Origin: Rhizobium vallis
GTDB lineage: Bacteria > Pseudomonadota > Alphaproteobacteria > Rhizobiales > Rhizobiaceae
Assembly: GCF_003985155.1 (NCBI RefSeq)
Contig: NZ_ML133688.1
Span: 124,001 to 188,000, forward strand
Direction: 5' to 3'
Length of the DNA: 64,000 nucleotides
This document shows positions 45,233 through 54,133 of the stretch, in pieces. Position numbers and translations under genes: made by a program. Below the pieces are notes generated by a model, which did not search any database, was not told the origin of the DNA, and worked only from the letters and a program-made list of their open reading frames with translations. Positions within the stretch are counted from its first letter, which is position 1; every line of letters starts with the position of its first letter.

Positions 45233-46435
45233 TTATCTCTCCACCAGCGCCATCTTGGCATTGAACCAGTTCATGAGCAGCGAAGTCACGATACTGAGGC
45301 TGAGATAGACGACCATCCAGATGAGGATCACCTCGACGGACTGACCGGTCTGGTTCAGCGTCGTGCTGCCAACGGCGACGAGATCGGCAAAGCCGATGGC
45401 GATTGCCAGCGACGAGTTCTTGGTGAGATTGAGATACTGGCTGCTCAGCGGCGGAATGATGATGCGGAAGGCCTGCGGAATGACGACCAGGCGGGTGACC
45501 GACGAGGGATGAAGCCCCAATGCGGCTGCAGCTTCCGTCTGCCCCTTCGGCACGCCGCGAATGCCTGCGCGCACGATCTCGGCGATGAAGGCGGCGGTAT
45601 AGAAGGAAAGCGCCAGGAAGAGAGACATGAACTCCGGCCCCACGACGGACCCGCCGGTGAGGTTGAATTTGCCTGCAATCGGATAATCGAAGGAAAGCGG
45701 TGCCCCTGCGATCAGGAAAGCAATGAGCGGCAGGCCGATGAGCAAGCCGATCGAAACCCAGATCGTGTGGAACGGCTGACCGGTCGCTGCCTGCCGGCGA
45801 TGCGCCCATCGGGCCGTCACTATGACGGCGACGATCGCGATGACGAAGGCGATGCCGACGAGCCAGAAACCCTCACCGAAAATCGGCTTGGGGAAGGAAA
45901 GGCCGCGATTGTTGAGAAACGACCTGAGCGGCAGATGCAGCGATTCGCGTGCATTGGGCAGAACCGCCAGAACGCCCGAATACCAGAAGAAGATCACAAG
46001 CAGCGGCGGGATATTGCGGAAGACTTCGACATAGACTGTGCAAAGTTTGGCAATCAGCCAGTTCCTCGATAGGCGGCCAATGCCGATGATGAAGCCGATG
46101 ATGGTGGCGGTGATGATGCCGGTAACGGCGATCAGCATCGTATTCAGAAGGCCGACGACCAGCGCGCGGCCATAGGTCGAATCGCTTGAATAGGCGATCA
46201 GCGACTGACCGACCTCGAAGCCGGCGCGGCCGTTCAGGAAGCCGAAGCCCGATGCGATATTGGCGCGCGCCAGATTGACGGCAGTGTTGTGCGCTACCCA
46301 CCAGACGAAAGTGACCAATAGTACGATGGTGAGAACTTGGAAGAAGATGCCCCGAATTGTCGGGTCGTAGAGGGCGGACTGAAAGCTCCAGCCGCTCCTG
46401 GATAAACGTGTCGAATCCACAGCCTGATGCGTCAT
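45233..46435 (-). CDS. aapQ: General L-amino acid ABC transporter, permease
   Basis: A 400-residue permease, paralogous to aapM. It has eight or so hydrophobic segments, a large periplasmic insertion around residues 170-250, and the EAA loop [22 protein letters not shown] (about 287-308). It forms the heterodimeric channel with AapM. Its stop is one base from the aapM start, so the two are translationally coupled. Confidence 0.95.
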   Translation of the reverse strand: MTHQAVDSTRLSRSGWSFQSALYDPTIRGIFFQVLTIVLLVTFVWWVAHNTAVNLARANIASGFGFLNGRAGFEVGQSLIAYSSDSTYGRALVVGLLNTMLIAVTGIITATIIGFIIGIGRLSRNWLIAKLCTVYVEVFRNIPPLLVIFFWYSGVLAVLPNARESLHLPLRSFLNNRGLSFPKPIFGEGFWLVGIAFVIAIVAVIVTARWAHRRQAATGQPFHTIWVSIGLLIGLPLIAFLIAGAPLSFDYPIAGKFNLTGGSVVGPEFMSLFLALSFYTAAFIAEIVRAGIRGVPKGQTEAAAALGLHPSSVTRLVVIPQAFRIIIPPLSSQYLNLTKNSSLAIAIGFADLVAVGSTTLNQTGQSVEVILIWMVVYLSLSIVTSLLMNWFNAKMALVER

Positions 46436-46488
46436 GCTTGGCCAATTCCCCGTTATATGCTCCTTTTCGGAGCTTTTTTATTGGAGGA

Positions 46489-46512
46489 GGAAAGGCGGTC
46501 GCCCGCCTTTCC
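46489..46512 (-). promoter_or_regulatory. Intercistronic stem-loop between aapJ and aapQ
   Basis: A perfect 10-bp stem (GGAAAGGCGG at 46489-46498, CCGCCTTTCC at 46503-46512) with a four-base loop, 27 bp after the aapJ stop. Such structures after solute-binding-protein genes typically protect the upstream mRNA, allowing more binding protein than permease to be made. Confidence 0.65.
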
Positions 46513-46539
46513 GGCTTCATGCGTTATATGGCGCGCCGC

Positions 46540-47565
46540 TCAGCGAACCGGCGGAGCGTACTGGATGCCACCCTTGTTCCACAGGGCGTTGAGGCCGCGA
46601 GCGATCTTGAGCGGGCTTCCCTGGCCAATATTGCGCTCGAAGACTTCGCCGTAATTGCCGACGTTCTTGACGACGTTGTAGGCCCACTCGTTGGTCAGGC
46701 CGAGATCGGTGCCGATCTTGGTATCAGCCTCGACGCCGAGGAAGCGCTTGATATCGGGGTTCGGCGAGTTCTTCATGTCGTCGACATTTGCCTGAGTGAT
46801 GCCGAATTCTTCAGCATTGATCATGGCATAGCCAACCCAGCTGACGATATCGAACCACTGGTCGTCACCCTGGCGAACGGCCGGGGCGAGCGGTTCCTTG
46901 GAGATGATTTCCGGCAGGATCGTATGTTCGTCCGGGTTCTTCAGCGTCAGGCGCAGCGAATAGAGGCCGGACTGGTCGGTCGTGTAGACGTCGCAACGGC
47001 CGGCATCATAAGCGGCATTGACCTCGTCCAGCTTTTCGAAGACGACCGGATTGTACTGAAGGTTGTTTGCCTTGAAGTAGTCGGCGAGGTTGAGCTCGGT
47101 GGTCGTGCCCGACTGGACGCACACGGACGCGCCGGAGAGCTCCAGTGCCGACTTCACGTTCAGGCTCTTGCGGACCATGAACCCCTGGCCGTCATAGTAG
47201 TTGACGAAACGGAAGTTCAGACCGAGTGCCGTATCGCGGTTGATCGACCAGGTCGTATTACGGGCGAGCAGGTCGATTTCACCGGACTGAAGGGCCGGGA
47301 ATCGATTGGCGGCGCTGAGGGGGGTGAACTTCACCTTGGTGGGGTCGCCGAAGACAGCCGAAGCGACAGCCTTGCAGAAATCCACATCGAAGCCGGCCCA
47401 ATTGCCGGAAGCGTCAGGCGCGGCAAAGCCGGCAAGACCGGTATTGACGCCGCACTGAATGAAACCCTTTGCCTTTACGTCTCCGAGAGTGGTGGCCGAG
47501 GCGGCCGAGGCGCCAAGTGCCAAAACTGCTGCGCCGAGAGCGGCGGACAGAAGCGTGTTCTTCAT
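46540..47565 (-). CDS. aapJ: General L-amino acid ABC transporter, periplasmic binding protein
   Basis: A 341-residue protein with a signal peptide (LLSAALGAAVLALGASAASA). The mature part is a type II solute-binding protein: GFIQCGVNTGLAGFA, WAGFDVDFCKAVASAVFGD (in two parts), FTPLSAANRFPALQSGEID, DLLARNTTWSINRDTALG (in two parts) and YTTDQSGLYSLR. It delivers amino acids to AapQM. First gene of the operon and separated from aapQ by a stem-loop. Divergent from metC. Confidence 0.96.
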   Translation of the reverse strand: MKNTLLSAALGAAVLALGASAASATTLGDVKAKGFIQCGVNTGLAGFAAPDASGNWAGFDVDFCKAVASAVFGDPTKVKFTPLSAANRFPALQSGEIDLLARNTTWSINRDTALGLNFRFVNYYDGQGFMVRKSLNVKSALELSGASVCVQSGTTTELNLADYFKANNLQYNPVVFEKLDEVNAAYDAGRCDVYTTDQSGLYSLRLTLKNPDEHTILPEIISKEPLAPAVRQGDDQWFDIVSWVGYAMINAEEFGITQANVDDMKNSPNPDIKRFLGVEADTKIGTDLGLTNEWAYNVVKNVGNYGEVFERNIGQGSPLKIARGLNALWNKGGIQYAPPVR

Positions 47566-47924
47566 TTTTCCCAACCTTTTCCGTTGTCTTATATTTTCTT
47601 GTGGGGAGTTCCGGCGGAAAAACCTGCCGCCCCCATGTCCCTCGACACCCTCCCGGCGCGAGTGGGTCTATCACAGTCGCAAATGTCACTATGGTCAAGT
47701 GTCGCCATCAATAATTGCGGCAAAATTCAGAATTTTGACAGATTGGGCCGCATTCCTGGGCGGTTGGCTATGAAATAGGCGTCCGGTTGCGGAAAAATAA
47801 CGCGAAATTCGAAAAATCCGTCGTTCCCAACGTCATCGGCAACCAGGCTTCAAGGGGTTGACCGGAAACGGCGGGGCGTCCAAAGGTTTGGTTCCGCGAC
47901 CCTTCGCCAAAGGCTATTTCCGAC
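47566..47924. other. Divergent promoter region of aapJ and metC
   Basis: About 360 bp between the two divergent genes with no supported ORF. The AT-rich part near 47690-47730 probably holds promoters. I looked for a SAM-II riboswitch ahead of metC and saw no clear match. Confidence 0.5.
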
Positions 47925-49112
47925 ATGAAAGACAAAGACAGCTTGCTGCAGAATGCCGGCATCAACACCCGCCTGACCCATATCGGCAATGACCCGTTCG
48001 ATTATCATGGCTTCGTCAATCCGCCGGTCGTGCATGCGTCGACAGTGCTGTTTCCGAATGCGCGGACGATGGAGACGCATGCACAGAAATACACCTACGG
48101 GACGCGTGGCACACCGACGACCGATGCGCTCTGCGAGGCGATTGATGCGCTCGAAGGTTCGGCCGGCACGATCCTCGTGCCCTCGGGGCTCGCGGCCGTC
48201 ACCATTCCGTTCCTGGGTTTCGTCGCCGCTGGCGATCATGCGCTCGTCGTCGATTCGGTTTACGGCCCGACGCGCCATTTCTGCGACACGATGCTGAAGC
48301 GCCTCGGCGTCGAGGTGGAATATTACGATCCGGCGATCGGCGCCGGAATCGAGGCGCTGTTCCGACCGAACACGAAGATCGTCCATACCGAGGCTCCCGG
48401 TTCCAATACCTTCGAAATGCAGGATATCCCGGCGATCTCTGCGATTGCCCACCGTCGCGGCGCCATCGTCATGATGGACAATACCTGGGCGACGCCGCTC
48501 TATTTCAGGCCACTCGATCACGGAGTCGACATTTCCATTCACGCGTCGACGAAATATCCGTCCGGTCATTCCGATATCCTGCTCGGAACGGTGTCGGCCA
48601 ATGCCGAGCACTGGCAGCGACTGAAGGAAACGAACGGTGCGCTCGGCATTTGCGGCGCGCCTGACGATGCCTACCAGATTCTGCGAGGACTGCGCACCAT
48701 GGGCCTGCGCCTCGAGCGGCATTACGAAAGCGCGCTGGCGATTGCGCAATGGCTGGAGGGCAGGGAGGATGTCGCCCGCGTACTGCACCCGGCCCTGCCG
48801 AGTTTCCCCTCTCATCATATCTGGAAGCGCGATTTCAAGGGCGCCAGCGGCATCTTCTCCTTCGTGCTTGCTGCAAGTCCCGAGAAGTCCAAGGCAAAGG
48901 CGCATGCTTTCCTTGATGCGCTTCGGATTTTCGGTCTCGGCTATTCCTGGGGCGGCTTTGAAAGCCTTGCCCTGCATGCGAATCTTAAAGATCGCACGGT
49001 CGCCAAAGCCCCGACCGACGGCCCGGTCATCCGCTTGCAGATCGGCATAGAGGATGTGGCCGACCTGAAGGCCGATATCGAACGGGGTTTTGCCGCCGCA
49101 AGCGCGGTCTAA
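47925..49112 (+). CDS. metC: Cystathionine beta-lyase
   Basis: A 395-residue PLP enzyme of the Cys/Met metabolism family that cleaves cystathionine to homocysteine. Motifs: TRLTHIGNDP, YTYGTRGTPTTDALCEAID (in two parts), the cofactor segment MMDNTWATPLYF and the Schiff-base Lys in HASTKYPSGHSD. The SWGGFESLAL segment near the C-terminus distinguishes beta-lyases. Its position beside the aap operon is, as I recall, conserved in Rhizobium. Confidence 0.94.
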   Translation: MKDKDSLLQNAGINTRLTHIGNDPFDYHGFVNPPVVHASTVLFPNARTMETHAQKYTYGTRGTPTTDALCEAIDALEGSAGTILVPSGLAAVTIPFLGFVAAGDHALVVDSVYGPTRHFCDTMLKRLGVEVEYYDPAIGAGIEALFRPNTKIVHTEAPGSNTFEMQDIPAISAIAHRRGAIVMMDNTWATPLYFRPLDHGVDISIHASTKYPSGHSDILLGTVSANAEHWQRLKETNGALGICGAPDDAYQILRGLRTMGLRLERHYESALAIAQWLEGREDVARVLHPALPSFPSHHIWKRDFKGASGIFSFVLAASPEKSKAKAHAFLDALRIFGLGYSWGGFESLALHANLKDRTVAKAPTDGPVIRLQIGIEDVADLKADIERGFAAASAV

Positions 49113-49148
49113 GCGGGCGGGTAGGGTGTTGCCGCTGCTAGCGATGCC

Positions 49149-50303
49149 TTACGGCAGGTGCAGCGCCCGATAGCCGTAGATCCAGTCGAGATCCGCCGCG
49201 AGGCTTTGCGGTGGCTTGAGGCCGAGCACGAGATCGCGGCCGATCCGGATTGGTCCCTTCGCATGATAGGCGAACCGGTTGAAGGCGCCGCGCTGGCGAA
49301 GTCTTGCAATGCGCGGTGCGCGGTGCTTCTCGAAGAGCACCAGCGCTTCGGCCACGGGACGGTTCGATAGAAATGCGGCAAGCTCGTAAGCGTCTTCGAT
49401 CGCCATGGCCGCTCCCTGCGCGGCAAAGGGCATCATCGCATGCGCGGCGTCACCGATCAGAACCGTCTTGCGGCCGTCCTGCCACGCGCCCGACGTGGTC
49501 TCGAACAGCGGCCAGAAAGTCAAATTCTCCTGTGTTTCGAACAGTGAGAGGATTGCTGCGTTCCAGCCGGAAAGGCGCGCCCGCAATTGTGCGCGCTGCT
49601 CGGCCGTCGGCACGCTTTGCCAGGCCTGCGACGCAATGTTGCCGGCGGTGATCGCCACCATGTTGAAGCTGCGGGTCTCTTTCAGGGGGTAGCAGACGAG
49701 ATGCGCCGCCCCGCCGAGGAAAGCGGACACGCTTGTCCGGTCGAGAAAACCGGGCGCCTCATCTTCGTCAATAGTGAAGCGATAGGCGACATTGCCGGAA
49801 AAGCGCGGCCAGGGGCTGCCGGGAACGGATGGACGGAGCTTTGACCACACGCCGTCCGCGCCGATGACAAGATCGGCCGGCTGCTCGAAAGGCGGAAGGC
49901 TGGATTTCATCCGCACGCCGAGATGAAGCCGGCAGAGCGGATCGGCCTCGACGGCGGCCAGAAGGGCCTTCTGCAATGTGGTGCGATGCAGGACGCCGTA
50001 GGGAGCGCCCCAGCGCTCGTGCGCGAAACTTCCTGCCGGGACGGCTGCGAGTTGGCGGAGCGAACTGCCCGATATCAACCGGATCGCGTCCGGTTCCAGC
50101 CAGACTTTCGAAAGCCCTTCCAGGATACCGAGTTCGGCAAGGATGCGCGAGGCGTTCGGCGACACCTGCAATCCGGCGCCAACTTCGGTGAGTTTGCCCG
50201 CCTGCTCAAAGATTTCCGAGCTGATCCCGCGTCGCGAAAGTGAAAGGGCAGCCGTCAGCCCTGATATCCCGGCGCCAATGATGGCGGCGTGTTCGACCGG
50301 CAT
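49149..50303 (-). CDS. FAD-dependent aromatic monooxygenase (salicylate hydroxylase-like)
   Basis: A 384-residue class A flavoprotein monooxygenase. The FAD Rossmann motif is AIIGAGISGLTAALSL, the middle DG motif is VIGADGVWSKLR, and the GD motif is VLIGDAAHAMMPFAAQG (FAD ribityl site). It probably hydroxylates a small aromatic acid using NADH. Substrate and regulon are not evident. It converges on metC and lies next to the zinc-finger gene, 27 bp from its stop. Confidence 0.9.
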   Translation of the reverse strand: MPVEHAAIIGAGISGLTAALSLSRRGISSEIFEQAGKLTEVGAGLQVSPNASRILAELGILEGLSKVWLEPDAIRLISGSSLRQLAAVPAGSFAHERWGAPYGVLHRTTLQKALLAAVEADPLCRLHLGVRMKSSLPPFEQPADLVIGADGVWSKLRPSVPGSPWPRFSGNVAYRFTIDEDEAPGFLDRTSVSAFLGGAAHLVCYPLKETRSFNMVAITAGNIASQAWQSVPTAEQRAQLRARLSGWNAAILSLFETQENLTFWPLFETTSGAWQDGRKTVLIGDAAHAMMPFAAQGAAMAIEDAYELAAFLSNRPVAEALVLFEKHRAPRIARLRQRGAFNRFAYHAKGPIRIGRDLVLGLKPPQSLAADLDWIYGYRALHLP

Positions 50304-50330
50304 TGTCCTTCCGATCCTGATCGGGACGGG

Positions 50331-50576
50331 TCAGGCCGCCTTCACGTGGAAAACGCAACCGGCCGGATTGGTCTGGCTGGGCTTGAGCGCGGAATTGAAG
50401 CGATAGAGAGTCGAGCAGTAAGAACAGACCTTCTCGTTATCGTCGCCCATATCGATGAAGATATGCGGATGATCGAAGGGAGCCGAAGCGCCGGTGCACA
50501 TGAATTCCTTGACGCCGACTTCGATGACGCGGTGACCGCCGTCGTTCTGGAAGTGGGGAATGTTGTGGCCGGCCAT
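50331..50576 (-). CDS. Zinc-finger protein, complex I NDUFS6 (13 kDa) homologue
   Basis: An 81-residue protein of the zf-CHCC family. It shows HNIPHFQNDGGHRVIEVGV, the first ligand Cys in KEFMCTGASAPFDHPHIF (Cys, His) and the Cys pair in KVCSYCSTLYRF. It corresponds to mitochondrial NDUFS6, whose zinc is needed for complex I assembly. The start at 50576 is the family start; longer frames have an unrelated leader. It lies upstream of the monooxygenase gene in the same direction. Confidence 0.9.
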   Translation of the reverse strand: MAGHNIPHFQNDGGHRVIEVGVKEFMCTGASAPFDHPHIFIDMGDDNEKVCSYCSTLYRFNSALKPSQTNPAGCVFHVKAA

Positions 50577-50742
50577 GTTGCTCTCCGAATGCTTTGAAAC
50601 GTGCGCGACCTTATAAGCCTTCGCCGCAAATGTGTAGAGCCAAAGCGCCGCGCCAGGCACAGTTTTTAGCCACAGTTTTTGGCTTCACGCTGACAAGCGG
50701 CTCAATTATGGTCGCGCCGAAAAGGCCCTGAAGGAAGACGCG

Positions 50743-51528
50743 ATGAACCTGAATACGCCCGCATTTTCAAGCTTCACCCATGAAGGATTGCGGCTTGCTT
50801 TTTTCGACGAGGGCGATCCGTCCGGTGTGCCGGTGCTGTTGATCCATGGCTTTGCCTCGACCGCTAGTGTCAACTGGGTGCACCCGGGCTGGCTTAAGAC
50901 CCTGGGTGATGCCGGCTACCGGGTGATCGCCATCGACAATCGCGGCCACGGCGCAAGCGACAAGCCACATGATGCCGAAGCCTATCGTCCATGGGTGATG
51001 GCCGGCGATGCGATTGCGCTGCTCGACCATCTCGGCATCCCGGAAGCCAATGTCATGGGCTATTCGATGGGCGCCCGCATTTCCGTCTTTGCTGCACTCG
51101 CCAATCCGCATCGCGTTCGCTCACTGGTGCTCGGCGGTCTCGGCATCGGCATGACCGACGGCGTTGGCGACTGGGATCCGATTGCCGATGCCCTGCTTGC
51201 TCCTTCGCTCGACCTTGTGACGCATGCCCGAGGCCGGATGTTCCGCGCTTTCGCCGACCAGACGAAGAGCGACCGCGTCGCCCTTGCCGAGTGCATCCGT
51301 GGCTCGCGCGATCTCGTCGCCCGCTCGGATATGGGCAAGCTCGACATGCCGACGCTGATCGGTGTCGGCACCAAGGACGATATTGCCGGCTCGCCGCAGG
51401 AATTGGCGGCGCTGATGCCCAACGCCGAAGCGCTGGATATTCCGGGCCGCGATCATATGCTTGCCGTCGGCGACAAGGTCTTCAAGCAGGCGGTGCTGGC
51501 CTTCTATGCGAGGGTCGCCGAGCGGTGA
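50743..51528 (+). CDS. Alpha/beta hydrolase
   Basis: A 261-residue alpha/beta-fold hydrolase. The oxyanion segment is VLLIHGFASTASVNW, the catalytic Ser lies in VMGYSMGARISVF (GxSxG), and the acid and His are in GTKDDIAGSP and IPGRDHMLAVG. The substrate is unknown; the family covers esterases, haloperoxidases and lipases. Divergent from the zinc-finger gene. cysE begins 140 bp downstream in the same direction. Confidence 0.9.
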   Translation: MNLNTPAFSSFTHEGLRLAFFDEGDPSGVPVLLIHGFASTASVNWVHPGWLKTLGDAGYRVIAIDNRGHGASDKPHDAEAYRPWVMAGDAIALLDHLGIPEANVMGYSMGARISVFAALANPHRVRSLVLGGLGIGMTDGVGDWDPIADALLAPSLDLVTHARGRMFRAFADQTKSDRVALAECIRGSRDLVARSDMGKLDMPTLIGVGTKDDIAGSPQELAALMPNAEALDIPGRDHMLAVGDKVFKQAVLAFYARVAER

Positions 51529-51668
51529 CATCGTCGGTGACATGATCGTGATGTCGAAAAACCATGCTAAAAAACCATGGCGACGGCACCCATTTATGTT
51601 ATTGGCGTTTTCCTCTATATATCGGCATTCCGAAAACGGCATTCCTGTTGGCAACGAGGAGAGCGGCG

Positions 51669-52502
51669 ATGGTCGCGAAGACAGATATTCGCGCTTTTGA
51701 GACAGGCCATCCCGTGAAGGTGATGGATCCCATCTGGGACAGCCTGCGCGAGGAAGCCCGGGTCGCGGCCGAACGAGACCCCGTCCTCGCCGCCTTTCTC
51801 TACTCGACGGTGATCAACTACCCTTCGCTCGAGGAGTGCGTCATCCACCGCATCTGCGAGCGTCTCGATCATCCCGATATGCAGGCGAACCTGCTTCGCC
51901 AGACCTTCGAGGAAATGCTTCGCGATTGGCCGGACTGGAGCTCCATCCTGCGTGTCGATATCCAGGCCATTTACGATCGCGATCCCGCGTGCCTGCGTTT
52001 CATGGAGGCCGTGCTTTATTTCAAGGGCTTCCACGCGCTGCAGACGCACCGTCTGGCTCATTGGCTGCTGAACCGCGGACGGCGTGATTTTGCCCTCTAT
52101 CTGCAGAGCCGCTCCTCCAGCGTTTTCCAGACCGACATCAATCCGGCCGCCCGCATCGGCAAAGGCATCTTCCTTGATCATGCCACCGGCCTCGTCGTCG
52201 GCGAGACGGCCGTTATCGGCGACAATGTCTCGATCCTGCACGGCGTCACGCTTGGCGGCACCGGCAAGGAGGGCGCCGACCGCCATCCGAAGATCGGCAG
52301 CGGCGTCATGATCGGCGCCGGCGCGAAGATCCTCGGCAATATCGAGATCGGCTACTGCTCGCGCGTCGCCGCCGGGTCCGTCGTCCTGAAGGCGGTGCCG
52401 CCCAAGAAGACGGTCGCGGGCGTTCCGGCGAAAGTTGTCGGGGAGGCTGGTTGTTCCGAGCCGTCGCGCAATATGGACCAGGTAATCGGCGCCGATATCT
52501 GA
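51669..52502 (+). CDS. cysE: Serine O-acetyltransferase
   Basis: A 277-residue enzyme making O-acetylserine for cysteine synthesis. It has the CysE N-terminal helices (DPIWDSLREEARVAAERDP in parts), then the left-handed beta-helix with FQTDINPAARIGKGIFLDH, VVGETAVIGDNVSILHGVTLG (split as TAVIGDNVSILHGVTLG) and KIGSGVMIGAGAKILGNIEIG. The acidic C-terminal tail probably contacts O-acetylserine sulfhydrylase. GAGGAG precedes the ATG at 51669. Confidence 0.95.
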   Translation: MVAKTDIRAFETGHPVKVMDPIWDSLREEARVAAERDPVLAAFLYSTVINYPSLEECVIHRICERLDHPDMQANLLRQTFEEMLRDWPDWSSILRVDIQAIYDRDPACLRFMEAVLYFKGFHALQTHRLAHWLLNRGRRDFALYLQSRSSSVFQTDINPAARIGKGIFLDHATGLVVGETAVIGDNVSILHGVTLGGTGKEGADRHPKIGSGVMIGAGAKILGNIEIGYCSRVAAGSVVLKAVPPKKTVAGVPAKVVGEAGCSEPSRNMDQVIGADI

Positions 52503-52641
52503 GCGCTTGTTAGGTATAGGATAGGAAAGGTCGGCAGGAACGGGGCGGGGACAGGCCACGCCAAGTGGCAACCTTGCCTTTACACCGCTGCTTTTCCTGT
52601 GCAAGAAGCGGCCAATCAAGACCGCTTACGGAGATGACAGA

Positions 52642-52845
52642 GTGAAGCCTGAAGAAATCAAGAAGCTCGACGCCTATTTCAAACGTACGCTCAACCCGCA
52701 GATCGTCGTCAAGGCGCGTCCGCGCAAGAACGATTCTGCGGAAGTTTATCTCGGCGAAGAATTTCTGGGCGTCGTCTATGTCGATGACGAGGACGGTGAC
52801 CGCTCCTACAACTTTTCGATGGCGATCCTCGACGTCGATCTTTGA
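52642..52845 (+). CDS. DUF3126 family protein
   Basis: A 67-residue protein beginning with GTG: EEIKKLDAYFKRTLNP, VKARPRKNDSAEVYLGEEFL and GVVYVDDEDGDRSYNFSMAI. This is the whole DUF3126 domain, restricted to alphaproteobacteria and of unknown function. GGAG lies upstream, and a strong terminator follows. Confidence 0.92.
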   Translation: MKPEEIKKLDAYFKRTLNPQIVVKARPRKNDSAEVYLGEEFLGVVYVDDEDGDRSYNFSMAILDVDL

Positions 52846-52866
52846 TCGCATTCGAAAGCTTCAAGA

Positions 52867-52901
52867 GGACCGGGCGGCGCAATCCGCCCGGTCTTTTTTT
52901 G
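52867..52901 (+). terminator. Rho-independent terminator after the DUF3126 gene
   Basis: A 10-bp GC stem (GACCGGGCGG at 52868-52877, CCGCCCGGTC at 52884-52893) is followed by seven T residues. Confidence 0.93.
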
Positions 52902-53119
52902 TTTTTCTGCTGCTTGAGCGAAAATTTATTTAAAGCTTCCGGTTGCGTCATTGTGATATATATTAGCAAAATCAATTAAAGACGTACGTGCCCCGGCGCG
53001 CATGCTTTGTTATCTAATTGTAATGCAACCAGTAGATGTTTTGCGGCGCACAAGACTACTTGACTATTTGTGCATTGCAGCTACCCTGCCGCCACCAACA
53101 GCCCCAACGGAGGACGGCC

Positions 53120-53491
53120 ATGTTCAACTTTGACGATGCCAACAAGAAGAGCAAGGAAGCCGTCGACACGGCGCTGAAAACCTATTCTGACACGGCCAAG
53201 GGCTTTCAGGCGATTGCTGCCGAAGCAGCTGATTACTCGAAGAAATCCTTCCAGGACGCGGTGACGCATTTCGAAACGCTGGCCGGCGCCAAGAGCTTCG
53301 AGGCCGCTTTCGAACTCCAGACCAGCTATGTCAAATCCGCCTATGAGAGCTTCGTCTCCGAAACGACAAAGCTCGGCGAAATGTATGCCGATCTCGCCAA
53401 GTTCGCTTACAAGTCCTATGAGGCGCCGATTGTTACTGCAGCCGTGAAGACACCGAAGTCGCCGCAGCCGGCGACGCCTGCTGCCGCTTGA
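53120..53491 (+). CDS. Phasin family granule-associated protein
   Basis: A 123-residue amphipathic helical protein with the phasin pattern: NFDDANKKSKEAVDTALKTY, KGFQAIAAEAADYSKKSFQD (in parts), FETLAGAKSFEAAFELQTSY (in parts) and a C-terminal Lys/Pro/Ala tail. Phasins coat polyhydroxybutyrate granules and control their number and size. phaC lies 26 kb upstream in this window. GGAGGACGGCC precedes the ATG. A terminator follows. Confidence 0.9.
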   Translation: MFNFDDANKKSKEAVDTALKTYSDTAKGFQAIAAEAADYSKKSFQDAVTHFETLAGAKSFEAAFELQTSYVKSAYESFVSETTKLGEMYADLAKFAYKSYEAPIVTAAVKTPKSPQPATPAAA

Positions 53492-53538
53492 AGTAACATC
53501 GAATTAGCGCAACCTGCGCTACATATTGAAAAACCAGG

Positions 53539-53570
53539 ACCGGCTACGCATTTGTAGCCGGTATTTTTTT
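53539..53570 (+). terminator. Rho-independent terminator after the phasin gene
   Basis: An 8-bp stem (CCGGCTAC at 53540-53547, GTAGCCGG at 53554-53561) is followed by TA and then seven T residues. Confidence 0.9.
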
Positions 53571-53763
53571 GTTTCCACTTTCACTGCAGCGACCGCATGG
53601 ATCGACCGGGGACTTTTTTAGTCTTTCCCGTGCATGCCGGCATTTCTTGATTGCAGTGTCTGACAGGGGGCTTAAAATCGGCCTATTATGAACTAAGTTA
53701 GTGTTTCAGATATTCGGCGGGAAAAGCACCCTCCCATGCTCCGTCGGATTGATCGAGGAATGA

Positions 53764-54123
53764 ATGACAATGATCGCAAAGCCGATCCGGATGCAGAACG
53801 ACAGCGAAAGGAACGGGGACAACGGAAATCGCGGAACCTCGGTCATTACACGCACGAAGCCGAAGACCAAGAAGCCAAACCTCTATCGCGTGCTGCTTTT
53901 GAATGACGACTACACACCCATGGAATTCGTCATTCATATTCTGGAGCGTTTTTTTCAGAAGGATCGTGAAAGTGCCACCCGCATCATGCTCCATGTCCAC
54001 AACCACGGCGTCGGGGAATGCGGAATATTCACATACGAGGTAGCGGAAACGAAGGTCAGCCAGGTGATGGACTTTGCCCGGCAGCACCAGCATCCGCTGC
54101 AATGCGTCATGGAAAAGAAGTGA
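53764..54123 (+). CDS. clpS: ClpA adaptor protein ClpS
   Basis: A 119-residue N-recognin. The conserved core reads [17 protein letters not shown] (Asp-Asp and Met binding the N-terminal residue), with [21 protein letters not shown] following. It hands N-end-rule substrates to ClpAP. The N-terminal tail of about 35 residues is charged and flexible. GAGGA lies five bases before the ATG at 53764. clpA follows after 10 bp. Confidence 0.95.
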   Translation: MTMIAKPIRMQNDSERNGDNGNRGTSVITRTKPKTKKPNLYRVLLLNDDYTPMEFVIHILERFFQKDRESATRIMLHVHNHGVGECGIFTYEVAETKVSQVMDFARQHQHPLQCVMEKK

Positions 54124-54133
54124 GGATCTGAAC

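Noticed and set aside
46459..46480. GCTCC/GGAGC hairpin plus six T as a rightward terminator
   Set aside because: No rightward gene ends there; the only gene nearby (aapQ) is transcribed leftward, so the T-run is on the wrong side.
47566..47924. SAM-II riboswitch ahead of metC
   Set aside because: Looked for because methionine genes in alphaproteobacteria often carry it; the conserved core elements were not visible.
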